64,000 nt of DNA, from contig JAHZFK010000017.1 of the NCBI GenBank assembly GCA_019421385.1, positions 1 to 64,000 of the forward strand. The letters are read 5' to 3'. Position 1 is the first letter of the stretch; each line of letters begins with the position of its first letter. This DNA comes from Clostridiales bacterium. GTDB taxonomy: Bacteria > Bacillota > Clostridia > Oscillospirales > Butyricicoccaceae. The notes beneath the pieces are model-generated. The model was not told the origin of the DNA and searched no databases. It worked only from the letters and a program-made list of their open reading frames with translations. A program made the translations under genes and the position numbers. Shown here one piece after another: positions 25,179 to 32,973 of this stretch.

Positions 25179-27800
25179 TCAGTGAGAAATGCCGAACAGA
25201 TCGTAGCAGGCTTCCTCACCAACACCAGCGTTAAAGTAATGCTCGCACGCAAACAGATACCAGCGCGCGATGCCATCCTCCGGACAAAGCCGCAGGATCG
25301 CAAGGAACAGGTTCCTTGCCAAATAGAAATCGTTTTGGTAGAAACAGCGGATCGCTTCCTGCAATCGGGGATCGTACTGCTCGCGCTTGGCGCGCTCCAA
25401 CTCGCCGTAGCAATCAAGCACCTCGTAAAGCTTGTACATCCCCTTGTCCTCCGACGAGGAGAAGAAACCGATATAGCGCGTGCTGAATCGCTCAGTCAGC
25501 GTTTCGAGGAACGCATCCGTCACCACCAGACGGCAGCCGGTTTCCGCAAGCTGTGCCAGCTTTCCGGTAAAGAAGCTGACTTCGGCCGAAGCGAGATAGG
25601 GGAACGCTTCGTCATCAGCTCCGGCCACACCGTACAAGAAACGCGCGTTGTGCAGCAATGCAAAGCAATCCTGCGCGCCCTCTACAGCGGCGTTTTCACC
25701 CAGCAGATTCACCAGCGCACGCACACCCTTATCCGGTTCCTCCGTAAACAGTACGCGGATGGCATTCAGGTCAAAGCCGCTGGTCAGCAGCACGCCGCCC
25801 TGCGGGCGGATATTGCTGCTGATGGCTAAGAAACAACGATTCACATAGTCCATAAAGGCCTTGTCGTCCAGCGCGGCGCGCATACGCGCAGCGCCCGCGA
25901 CTGTGATCAGGCCAATCGCCCCATCCGCCGCGGTCAGATCGCCGCAGGACACCTCGGTAATCGTACCGCGGCCGAGCAGACGTTCCAGTCCCTGTGGAAC
26001 AAAGCGCTGACAAGACGCTAAGGTCATATTCATCTCATAATCACGGATCGCCATGCCAACGGCCAGCTCCTGCAACGAACGCCATAGCCGACCCAGCTCG
26101 TCATCTGCACATTTGATCTCATCCAGATTGGTATCGCCGATTGCCAGTCGATCCATCTGCGCAGCCAACGAGCCAATTGGCCGCAGAGTATGCCGGATCA
26201 GCATTGTCAGCGCCAGCACACACAACACGAATATCAGTACGACGCAGCCCAGAAACAGGCCCAGCCATCCGGTATTCCACCATGGTCCACCAGCCTCTGT
26301 CACCACAAACGCCAGCACAGCGGTCATTTCCCCTGCCTGCCGCACCGGAACGGCGCTCAGGCTGGCCGCACGACCATCCAGCGTAAGACGGCTATTGGTT
26401 GAAAATCCACGCTCCATCGTGGACTCCACACTGCGCAGCAGCTCAACATTGGATGCCAGCCCATCCTGTGAAAGGTATAGTGGCGCGGCCGTTCCATCCT
26501 CGCGGGCCGTATAGACCGCGCAGGCCACCATCACACCGGTGTCCTCCGACGTATCGAGCATACCCTCCATCAGTTCCTGCGTCTCGTTACTGTTTGTCAG
26601 TCCATTCCGCTGCAACACGGCAGCGGCGTTTTGCGCATGCCAAGAGGCGTTCTCTTCATTTTTGACGTTGTTCAGCCGGAATATTGCACCGATGCAAAGC
26701 AACGTCATCGCCGCAAAAAACACAGCCGACAATCCAATTGCTGCCATGGTCATCCGATTGCGCAATCGGTGCTGCTGTATCGTGCGATAAATAAACGCTG
26801 CAAGCAGCAGTACCGCCAGCATTATCACCGCCGTCATCGCCATGACCGTCCAGCGGAGCTGAAACCGGATGGAGAGCGGCACTTCCAGCCGTTCAATCAG
26901 GCTGACATCCTCGCCCTCTGAACGAGCCAGCGCCACCCTGCCCTCCTCCGTGCAGACACGTATCACCAGCTGGCTGGCGGTCGCCGCACCGGAAAGCACA
27001 GTTTCAGACATCTCCCGCTCGCGCAGACGTGATGCAGTTCCGGTCAGGAAATTACCCTTCTGCGCGCCGCGTACCCAAAGGTAGCCGTCTGACGCGTAAA
27101 GCCCGCTTACCGGCGCGCTTTCCTCCGACACGCTTATCTCCTCAACGGACAACCCGCTGGTACGAATGAGTGTCCCGTCCGATCGAAGCGCACACATCGT
27201 GTCGCCGCCACCGTATACAGCGGTGAGCACCTTACCGCCCGCCGGCACATCCGCCGCCGCAACCGACAGCAGCTCGCGCTCCTCTTTTTCCAGATCAAGG
27301 TGGTACAGTGCCAGCGTATCGATTTGTTCGCCTGCCTTGCTGCCCTTGCCTACACAAGTAAGGTACAGCATACCATCCGATACAGAAAGATCGGTCACCC
27401 GCGCATCGCCCATGTGGTCGCTGTACAGCAGAGCGGTCTCACCGCTTGCCATATCCAGCTGAACCAATTCCCATCCGTCCATGGATGCCAAGCGCTCGTT
27501 TCCGTAGCGACGGATAAAATAGATGTGGCCCTCCGCCACCGCTACCGGTCCTACCGCGCTCACGCGACCGTCCGCACTGCTGTCTTCCTCATAGCAGTAA
27601 AGCACACGACCTTCCCTATCCGCAGACAGGATGCGCGAATGCGCGCCGTCGTTTGCCGTCATATATACATTGCCATCCGCATCGAACGTCATATCCGCCG
27701 AAACATCCTCCAGTGGAAGCACGTCCACCGGCAGAAACAGAGCGCACAGGACTCCAAGCAGCAGCACAAGCAGCCCGATCCAAAGCCCTTTTTTTCTCAT
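25179..27800 (-). CDS. HAMP membrane receptor with degenerate class III cyclase-like domain and TPRs
   Basis: An 873-residue membrane protein. A signal anchor (6-24) is followed by a beta-propeller-like sensor (about 30-300, strands with DADGNVYMTANDG, GHIYFIRRYG and ASDGYLWVRG). Membrane segments lie near 318-340 and 350-374, then a second outside domain to about 505, then a membrane segment near 512-535 leading to a HAMP linker (RPIGSLAAQMDRLAIGDTN). From about 595 comes a segment shaped like a class III nucleotide cyclase: FVPQGLERLLGRGTI, then GAIGLITVAG where active enzymes have the metal-binding Asp (FADI-G), then GGVLLTSGFD. The missing Asp argues for a non-catalytic ligand or partner domain. 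TPR-like helices end the protein (LQEAIRCFYQNDFYLARNLF). It may sense an outside signal for the CIS. Confidence 0.7.
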   Translation of the reverse strand: MRKKGLWIGLLVLLLGVLCALFLPVDVLPLEDVSADMTFDADGNVYMTANDGAHSRILSADREGRVLYCYEEDSSADGRVSAVGPVAVAEGHIYFIRRYGNERLASMDGWELVQLDMASGETALLYSDHMGDARVTDLSVSDGMLYLTCVGKGSKAGEQIDTLALYHLDLEKEERELLSVAAADVPAGGKVLTAVYGGGDTMCALRSDGTLIRTSGLSVEEISVSEESAPVSGLYASDGYLWVRGAQKGNFLTGTASRLREREMSETVLSGAATASQLVIRVCTEEGRVALARSEGEDVSLIERLEVPLSIRFQLRWTVMAMTAVIMLAVLLLAAFIYRTIQQHRLRNRMTMAAIGLSAVFFAAMTLLCIGAIFRLNNVKNEENASWHAQNAAAVLQRNGLTNSNETQELMEGMLDTSEDTGVMVACAVYTAREDGTAAPLYLSQDGLASNVELLRSVESTMERGFSTNSRLTLDGRAASLSAVPVRQAGEMTAVLAFVVTEAGGPWWNTGWLGLFLGCVVLIFVLCVLALTMLIRHTLRPIGSLAAQMDRLAIGDTNLDEIKCADDELGRLWRSLQELAVGMAIRDYEMNMTLASCQRFVPQGLERLLGRGTITEVSCGDLTAADGAIGLITVAGAARMRAALDDKAFMDYVNRCFLAISSNIRPQGGVLLTSGFDLNAIRVLFTEEPDKGVRALVNLLGENAAVEGAQDCFALLHNARFLYGVAGADDEAFPYLASAEVSFFTGKLAQLAETGCRLVVTDAFLETLTERFSTRYIGFFSSSEDKGMYKLYEVLDCYGELERAKREQYDPRLQEAIRCFYQNDFYLARNLFLAILRLCPEDGIARWYLFACEHYFNAGVGEEACYDLFGISH

Positions 27801-27839
27801 TGCGGCATTCTCCCCTTTGCTCCGCCCGCAGCGGATAGT

Positions 27840-28703
27840 TTACCCTCTTCCGTCCAGCCGTTCAGTGCCTACCACATCCATCGAATGCTCAAACAGACGG
27901 AACAGCGGCACATCACCGAAAATCAACTGGGACAGCAGGACCAGCACCGTAACGATTACGATGACCACCGAAGCTGCCAGCAGCCAGCGGAACCAGCGAT
28001 CCCTATTGCGCAGCCATATCCCCTTGAGCCGCTTACGCAGCGACGGCTTACGCTCGGGCACCACGGTCAACCGGATATCACGATACAGCTCGGTCAAGTT
28101 TTGATAAGCGGACTTTTCCAGTTTCATATGCAGCAGCTTCATGCTCTTCAATCGGTGATTCTGCTCAAGCAGATCAAGCACCCGACTGACGCACAGGTCA
28201 GTGCATACCGTTTCATCATCCGCCGGATCGAGCTGGGACAGATCGACCGCATAAGTGAAATAGATTGTGCCGTCCTGCGCAATATTCACACAGTCCTGTT
28301 CGAGCAGGCAGCAAAGCAGCGGAAACGGCAGCGGACTGGACAGGCACGCCATGACCAGATCGATGCTGATTCGCTCGCGCTCCTGCACGCTAGACGCTTG
28401 TCCTGCCGCAAAGCGCCGCAACGGACGCGGAGGCTGGTAATCAAACAGGAAACACATACTCTCACCCTCGGCAAACCGGGCGATGAAAGGGGCTTCCCCT
28501 TCCAGCAGCTCACGCGGCATGTTTTCAAACAGATCCAGCAGCGTTCTGACACATGCCCGGTCGCGCACCACCCATAGCGTGTACTTTGCCCCGATTGGCG
28601 AACGGAGATCACGGCAGACCAGAACGTCGTTCTGTGTGCCACGCAGCGCCTCGTGAATGGGCTCAAGCAACATATTCTCCGCACGGTATATCAATGAACC
28701 CAT
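27840..28703 (-). CDS. Single-pass membrane protein, unknown, possibly pseudokinase-like
   Basis: A 287-residue protein with a cytoplasmic domain of about 225 residues, a membrane segment near 231-253 (WLLAASVVIVIVTVLVLLSQ) and a short outside tail. The cytoplasmic part has a weak resemblance to a kinase C-lobe (CVNIAQDGTIYFTYAVDL, then LELLEQ-type helices), but no catalytic HRD or DFG motif, so I only suggest a pseudokinase-like fold, similar in layout to EssB/YukC of type VII secretion. The end of the cytoplasmic domain is very basic. It is the second gene of the operon, 26 bases after the first. Confidence 0.55.
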   Translation of the reverse strand: MGSLIYRAENMLLEPIHEALRGTQNDVLVCRDLRSPIGAKYTLWVVRDRACVRTLLDLFENMPRELLEGEAPFIARFAEGESMCFLFDYQPPRPLRRFAAGQASSVQERERISIDLVMACLSSPLPFPLLCCLLEQDCVNIAQDGTIYFTYAVDLSQLDPADDETVCTDLCVSRVLDLLEQNHRLKSMKLLHMKLEKSAYQNLTELYRDIRLTVVPERKPSLRKRLKGIWLRNRDRWFRWLLAASVVIVIVTVLVLLSQLIFGDVPLFRLFEHSMDVVGTERLDGRG

Positions 28704-28728
28704 CCCCCTTCCTTTGCGCTGTACTGCG

Positions 28729-30540
28729 TTATTCCGCCGGCTTGTCCGGTTCCGGCTCGTCTATCTTTTTAACTACCGCATAAGCATAGGTGCTGATCAG
28801 CGGATCGGCTGTGCAGGCAATTCGTATCTCGTAAACACCCTCGCGTGACGGCGCGGTATACACGCCGTCCGTCGTGATCTCGCCCGACCCCTTTTCGGTG
28901 AGCGCATAGGTCAGCGTACACGGCTCCATATTATGGAACCGAACGTTGATATACCGGCTTTCTCTTGTGCCCATGACAATCGTAGGCGGCACAGGAGCAA
29001 TACGCTTGCCCTTGATATCGCGCTCCAGCTTATCGCCCACGCTCGGAATCTTGTAAGCCATCCAGCGCAGAACGAGCAGCACACTGTCGGTCTCCTCCTG
29101 CATTCTGGCGGCAACCATAAAGCTGCCCCGATCACTCATCACCTTGACCGCCAGTTCCGCCCGCGGCACAGGCACAGACTCGTTTGCAAACAGCTCAGCA
29201 TTGCCGTAAATAATGCTGCGCGAGGGCTGTCCGGTTTTGGAGTCCTCCGCCAGATATTCAAACCCAAGGCTGACGAACACATCCCCCTTGCCAAGCCCAT
29301 GCATGATCTCGTCCGAGTAGAAAATCCGCCCCGGACGCGCATCCCGGCTAACCGGAATCTCGCATAGCCCGGTAGTAAAAAGCGGCTCGCGCGGCATAAG
29401 CTGGTTGGCAGTCTGCCCGTTTTCTGTCTCCGCAGGCCGCATGATATGGTGCGGCTCATTCGTACCGCCGTAATAAGTACGCAGCTCACGCCGCTGTGCT
29501 TCCTCCAGATTGGTATGAACATACTGCTTGATACCGTTTTCCCGCACCGATTCAATCATGCAATTATTCTGCGTGCGCTGAAGCGTCAGCTCAGCCAGAC
29601 AGATATAATCCGCTCCGGCGGCCAGCACGCGGCTCTCCAGACTGACCCTCGCAAGCTCGCGGTCGATGATCTCCTCCAGCCCCGTCGGCTCGACCACCGC
29701 ACGCGCCGTCAGCTTTTCTCCCAACTGCACCCGCTGCCCATCCAGACGGATATCCAGCCTGCCGGGCTCGGAAATCACCACAGAATCCTCTGCAGGGCGC
29801 TCCTGTGCGGTCAGCCATACGCTGCGCTCAATCCGCTCACCACGGGCAGGCGTAAAGTCCGCCACGGTGATTTTGGTCTCATGCGACCCATCCTCCGCCG
29901 CCAGCGCGGGTGACTGCAGCGTGCATTCCATGAAGAAGGAACGCTGGTTATCGGAGAGCTTTGTTACGGAAACCGTCATCCGCACCCTGCTTCCGCACGG
30001 AATAAAAGCAGGGATGCTCAGCTCCACCGCATAGTCCTCATCCATATAAAGCGGTATGCGACTGAAAAATTCATTTTCCGGCGGTTCGGGTCGGATTGCC
30101 TGATCCGCGTCCAGCAGCACCAGCGACACGCCTTCACGCAGACGGTTCATTTCATATTCTTCCTGATCCCGACGATTGACCGTATAGACCGGCTGCTCTG
30201 GCGTTTCATGATAGCGAAGACACAGGCAAGCGCGATCACTCTCCAATTGCTCGAACCCCTCGATCATGCTGAGTTTGCGTACGATCGAACTGTCCAGCAC
30301 CAGCTCCCGTCCCAGACTATCCAGCGCAACGCCGGATTCAACCATCAGCGAAACGTCATCCAGCGCATACACGCCGAGCCCACAGACAATGCCCGCACCA
30401 AACAGCATTTCGTTGAGAAAACGCCGTTTATTCCCTTCATAGGTTTGCTCGGCCTGAAAATCCGCCGAAGTCAGCAGCTTTCCAACGTAGTATCGGTTCC
30501 GTTCAAAAGGAAAAAGCTGTTTGTTGTTCAAAGCAAGCAC
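28729..30540 (-). CDS. Conserved CIS-associated protein, first gene of the operon
   Basis: A 603-residue protein. The start FPFERNRYYVGKLLTSADFQ, then RRFLNEMLFGAGIVCGLGVY, matches a protein found in many eCIS and Streptomyces-type clusters (RNRYFYGKLLTVRDF-like). Its role is not established to my knowledge. Residues 60-110 continue with SGVALDSLGRELVLDS. The C-terminal 90 residues form an Ig-like domain (GSGEITTDGVYTAPSREGVY). No signal or membrane segment. The start is GTG at 30540; a TTG nine bases in, with GGGGTG 6 bases upstream, is equally possible. It follows the promoter by about 120 bases. Confidence 0.78.
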   Translation of the reverse strand: MLALNNKQLFPFERNRYYVGKLLTSADFQAEQTYEGNKRRFLNEMLFGAGIVCGLGVYALDDVSLMVESGVALDSLGRELVLDSSIVRKLSMIEGFEQLESDRACLCLRYHETPEQPVYTVNRRDQEEYEMNRLREGVSLVLLDADQAIRPEPPENEFFSRIPLYMDEDYAVELSIPAFIPCGSRVRMTVSVTKLSDNQRSFFMECTLQSPALAAEDGSHETKITVADFTPARGERIERSVWLTAQERPAEDSVVISEPGRLDIRLDGQRVQLGEKLTARAVVEPTGLEEIIDRELARVSLESRVLAAGADYICLAELTLQRTQNNCMIESVRENGIKQYVHTNLEEAQRRELRTYYGGTNEPHHIMRPAETENGQTANQLMPREPLFTTGLCEIPVSRDARPGRIFYSDEIMHGLGKGDVFVSLGFEYLAEDSKTGQPSRSIIYGNAELFANESVPVPRAELAVKVMSDRGSFMVAARMQEETDSVLLVLRWMAYKIPSVGDKLERDIKGKRIAPVPPTIVMGTRESRYINVRFHNMEPCTLTYALTEKGSGEITTDGVYTAPSREGVYEIRIACTADPLISTYAYAVVKKIDEPEPDKPAE

Positions 30541-30606
30541 CCCATTTTCTCAAAACCAGTGTGAGGAATGCGCAGAACCCTCCCCATACCGGTCTGTTAA
30601 TCCTGC

Positions 30607-30648
30607 GCAGACCGCGAAGCCATATCTCATCAATCTACCGCGGTCTGC
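30607..30648 (-). promoter_or_regulatory. Inverted repeat in the CIS operon leader
   Basis: A perfect 10-bp inverted repeat, GCAGACCGCG (30607-30616) and CGCGGTCTGC (30639-30648), with a 22-base spacer, lies in the untranslated leader about 20 bases past the -10. There is no U-run. It may be an operator or an RNA hairpin controlling the CIS operon. Confidence 0.5.
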
Positions 30649-30665
30649 ATCATCATTACTGTATG

Positions 30666-30674
30666 ATTATACCA
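30666..30674 (-). promoter_or_regulatory. Extended -10 promoter of the CIS operon
   Basis: On the minus strand TGGTATAAT (positions 30674-30666) is a perfect -10 with an upstream TGn extension. The region at the -35 position (about 30689-30694) is A/T-rich but not TTGACA-like, as is common for extended -10 promoters or activator-dependent ones. The start of transcription would be about 30659, giving a leader of about 119 bases to the first gene. Confidence 0.6.
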
Positions 30675-30728
30675 CATCTTTCGACAAGAAAAATTAAAGA
30701 TTATCTAAAAGCAGCGCACGCACCGGCC

Positions 30729-30762
30729 AAAAAATACACAGCCCGGTTTTCCGAGCTGTGTA
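30729..30762 (-). terminator. Rho-independent terminator after histidine kinase gene
   Basis: On the minus strand a 12-bp stem with one mismatch and a 4-base loop (30735-30762) is followed by six U residues (30729-30734). It lies 27 bases past the kinase stop, so it ends that gene and keeps its transcripts out of the CIS promoter. Confidence 0.8.
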
Positions 30763-30788
30763 CACCGCTTCGTTTTTTATGTAAGGAA

Positions 30789-31937
30789 TCATCCTGTCTT
30801 TTTCATCTCATCCATCGCAACGGATGCCTGATAGGACTCAGTCGGCTCCGCTATTTCCAGCGCACCATGCTTTTCCGCCGGCTGCATTTCCGCTATTTCC
30901 GATGTCTCTGTCTCGCACTGCCCAATCGGCAGGCACAACTCAATGCGCATACCACCGCCCGGGCTGCTTTCCGCCGTACAGCTTCCTCCATGCGCCTGCG
31001 CGATGATCCCTACCAGATGCAGACCATGCCCGCTGCCGCTCATTCCATGGGTATTCGAACCGCGGAAGCCGTTTTCAAAAATATGCGATGCCTGCAGGCT
31101 TTCCATGCCAAGACCATCGTCCCGGCAGACCAACCGGACATCCGTTCCGTCCCGCGTGAGGACAAACGTCACCGTTCCCGAGCGCCCCATATACTTCATC
31201 GCATTTTCCAACAGGTTGTCGATCACATGCTGCAACAGCACAGGATCTGCACTAACCGATATGGTAGGTTCCAGCGAGATGAACTGGATCTCTATCCCCT
31301 TCTCCCGCGCCAACGATCGGCAGTCCTCCAAATCCCGGTTGATGAAATCGACCAGATCAAACGACATCCGCTGCAAGCTGGCGGTCAAATCCGCTTCCCC
31401 GTCCTGCACAGCCGCCAGATTACGCGAAATGATTTCATTGATGTAGCGCAGTCTGTCCGATATCTTGGTCAGGTATTCTTTTGCTTCATCCGCATCGTCA
31501 ATGGCATTGTCGCGCAGCAAATCGGCATAGCCAGCCGCCACCGAAACCGGAAGCCTCAATTCATGAGAAAGGCGGCTAAGCAGGTTAGCATTGCGTTCTT
31601 CGTTCGCTTTCTTCTGCTCCACCAGCATTCGATGGGCTGCCGCGCGCTCCGCTTCTACCTGCCGCGCCGCAGCTTCCCGCTCCTGTTCTATCTGCCCGCC
31701 AAGCTGCTGGTTTCTTTCTTTCTCACAATCCAACTCTCTGGCAAGCGCCTCGCGCACGCGCTCGCTTTCACGCAAACAAATCGAATACGCGATGATGACC
31801 GCACCCGCCGCCGCACCGCCAAGCACACCCCATCCGCTTATCAGGCGCATACTCCCCAAAGCACACAGCAGCACCACAGCAGCGATAACGGCCGCCCATG
31901 TGATATACAGCCGCCGCTTACTCTGTCTTTCTGCCAT
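30789..31937 (-). CDS. Membrane histidine kinase next to OmpR regulator
   Basis: A 382-residue sensor kinase. Two membrane segments (about 12-29 and 34-52) are followed by a long charged coiled coil, then a HisKA domain with the phospho-acceptor His125 in SRLSHELRLPVSVAAGY, and an HATPase_c domain with N box NLLENAMKYM, and G boxes CRDDGLGME and GSGHGLHLVG. The outside loop is only a few residues, so it may sense the membrane or a cytoplasmic partner. The C-terminal 50 residues are a non-catalytic tail. The ATG at 31937 has AGAGGTG at good spacing; the longer open frame upstream is not supported. It is divergent from the regulator at 32257. Confidence 0.88.
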   Translation of the reverse strand: MAERQSKRRLYITWAAVIAAVVLLCALGSMRLISGWGVLGGAAAGAVIIAYSICLRESERVREALARELDCEKERNQQLGGQIEQEREAAARQVEAERAAAHRMLVEQKKANEERNANLLSRLSHELRLPVSVAAGYADLLRDNAIDDADEAKEYLTKISDRLRYINEIISRNLAAVQDGEADLTASLQRMSFDLVDFINRDLEDCRSLAREKGIEIQFISLEPTISVSADPVLLQHVIDNLLENAMKYMGRSGTVTFVLTRDGTDVRLVCRDDGLGMESLQASHIFENGFRGSNTHGMSGSGHGLHLVGIIAQAHGGSCTAESSPGGGMRIELCLPIGQCETETSEIAEMQPAEKHGALEIAEPTESYQASVAMDEMKKTG

Positions 31938-31991
31938 TCCTGCTTCACCTCTTTTACTCAATAGCATCTTTTCCGTTAACTTTGCTATTAT

Positions 31992-32020
31992 AGTATACTG
32001 TTTTTTGACAAGATGTGCAA
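31992..32020 (-). promoter_or_regulatory. Promoter of the histidine kinase gene
   Basis: On the minus strand TTGCAC (32015-32020) and TATACT (31992-31997) are separated by exactly 17 bases. Its -35 lies about 46 bases from the nearest direct repeat on the regulator side, so both genes may share control. Confidence 0.6.
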
Positions 32021-32065
32021 TCCTTCTCCCGTTTTTATTTCTCTTCATCCCATCTAATTCCTCAT

Positions 32066-32097
32066 TTGTGCAAAATTGATGCTCGATTGTGCAAAAT
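32066..32097 (+). promoter_or_regulatory. Tandem 11-bp direct repeat, candidate response-regulator operator
   Basis: TTGTGCAAAAT occurs at 32066-32076 and again at 32087-32097, 21 bases start to start, or two helical turns. The second copy ends 6 bases before the -35 of the regulator promoter, the usual place for activation or autoregulation by an OmpR-family dimer. Confidence 0.55.
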
Positions 32098-32103
32098 AAT
32101 AAA

Positions 32104-32132
32104 TTGACACAAGAAATACGACATGATATCCT
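32104..32132 (+). promoter_or_regulatory. Promoter of the regulator-ATPase operon
   Basis: A consensus -35, TTGACA (32104-32109), and a -10, TATCCT (32127-32132), are separated by 17 bases. Transcription would start about 32139 and read the structured leader and then the OmpR regulator. Confidence 0.6.
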
Positions 32133-32182
32133 GAAACAAAACACATATACAATATATGATGGTATAAAGATACTTTATGTGT

Positions 32183-32222
32183 GGCGGATCGCTGCACCGC
32201 CCGCTGCGGTCAACGATCCGCC
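32183..32222 (+). other. Structured leader hairpin before the OmpR regulator
   Basis: A perfect 9-bp outer stem (GGCGGATCG, 32183-32191, with CGATCCGCC, 32214-32222) encloses an inner 5-bp stem (32196-32200 with 32206-32210). No U-run follows. It lies between promoter and the Shine-Dalgarno GGAGGG of the regulator, and may act as an mRNA stabiliser or a control element. I do not recognise it as a known riboswitch. Confidence 0.45.
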
Positions 32223-32256
32223 ATCTGCGCGCTAACAGTCCGGAGGGATAACTGGT

Positions 32257-32973
32257 ATGATTAAAATTCTTGTCGTTGAGGACGACCCTGACCTTTCCAA
32301 TATTATTCGTGTGCATCTGCGCCGCGCAGGCTATGTTCCCACCGCCGCCTATTCCAGCGCAGAGGCCGCGCAGCTGTTAGACCACGAATCCTTTGATCTG
32401 GTCATCCTGGATGTTGTCCTTCCCGACAAACGCGGTGTGGAGCTATGCGCACAGGTGCGCAAAAAATCGCAATGCCCCATTATCTTCACCAGTTGCCTGG
32501 ACGACAGCCAGACCATCATCCAAGCGCTGCAGTGCGGTGGAGATGATTATATGGTCAAGCCGCTCAATTACGACGAAATGCTAGCGCGAATCGAGGCCAA
32601 CCTGCGCCGTCAGCATACGGTCACACAGCCCCTGCCGCCCAACATCCGACAGTATTCCCATTTCGCCATTGATACAGCGCGTCACTGTGTGCTGCTTGGC
32701 GGCCCCGATGGTCAGGAGGTAGCGCTTTCCTCCATTGAATACGAACTGCTGCTGTATTTCTCTGACCATCCCAATACGCTGCTGCTGTACAACGAGCTGT
32801 ACCGCCATATCTGGAAAGCGGACAGCATCGGTGATACACGCACCGTTATGGTACATATTTCAAACCTACGCAAGAAGATCGATCCCAACCACACCGGCAT
32901 AATCCAGACTGTCCGCGGGGCAGGATACATCTTCAACGCCGTGCCGTCCACCAATGGAGGTAGCCCGTTATGA
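32257..32973 (+). CDS. OmpR-family response regulator
   Basis: A 238-residue regulator. The receiver has the acidic pair in VEDDPDLSNI, the phospho-acceptor Asp52 in VILDVVLPDKRG, and Lys in VKPLN. The C-terminal winged-helix (about 135-232) has LSSIEYELLLYFSDHPN, the recognition region RTVMVHISNLRKKI and the final RGAGYIF. It ends overlapping the ATPase start by 4 bases (ATGA), so the two proteins are translationally coupled. With the divergent kinase it forms a two-component pair and is the best candidate to control the CIS operon. Confidence 0.93.
   Translation: MIKILVVEDDPDLSNIIRVHLRRAGYVPTAAYSSAEAAQLLDHESFDLVILDVVLPDKRGVELCAQVRKKSQCPIIFTSCLDDSQTIIQALQCGGDDYMVKPLNYDEMLARIEANLRRQHTVTQPLPPNIRQYSHFAIDTARHCVLLGGPDGQEVALSSIEYELLLYFSDHPNTLLLYNELYRHIWKADSIGDTRTVMVHISNLRKKIDPNHTGIIQTVRGAGYIFNAVPSTNGGSPL

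Noticed and set aside
137..30540. Prophage or R-type tailocin
   Set aside because: No capsid, portal, terminase, integrase, holin or endolysin gene, and eCIS-type markers (AAA+ ATPase, DUF4255, DUF6760-like, Afp7-type) are present.
30682..30687. TTGTCG as a -35 for the CIS promoter
   Set aside because: Only 10 bases from the -10, too close for a sigma-70 type promoter.
30561..31964. 467-codon plus-strand frame across the histidine kinase
   Set aside because: It is antisense to a clear kinase and would run through its terminator.
32183..32222. Riboswitch in the regulator leader
   Set aside because: It is a simple two-stem hairpin with no motif of a known aptamer that I can identify.
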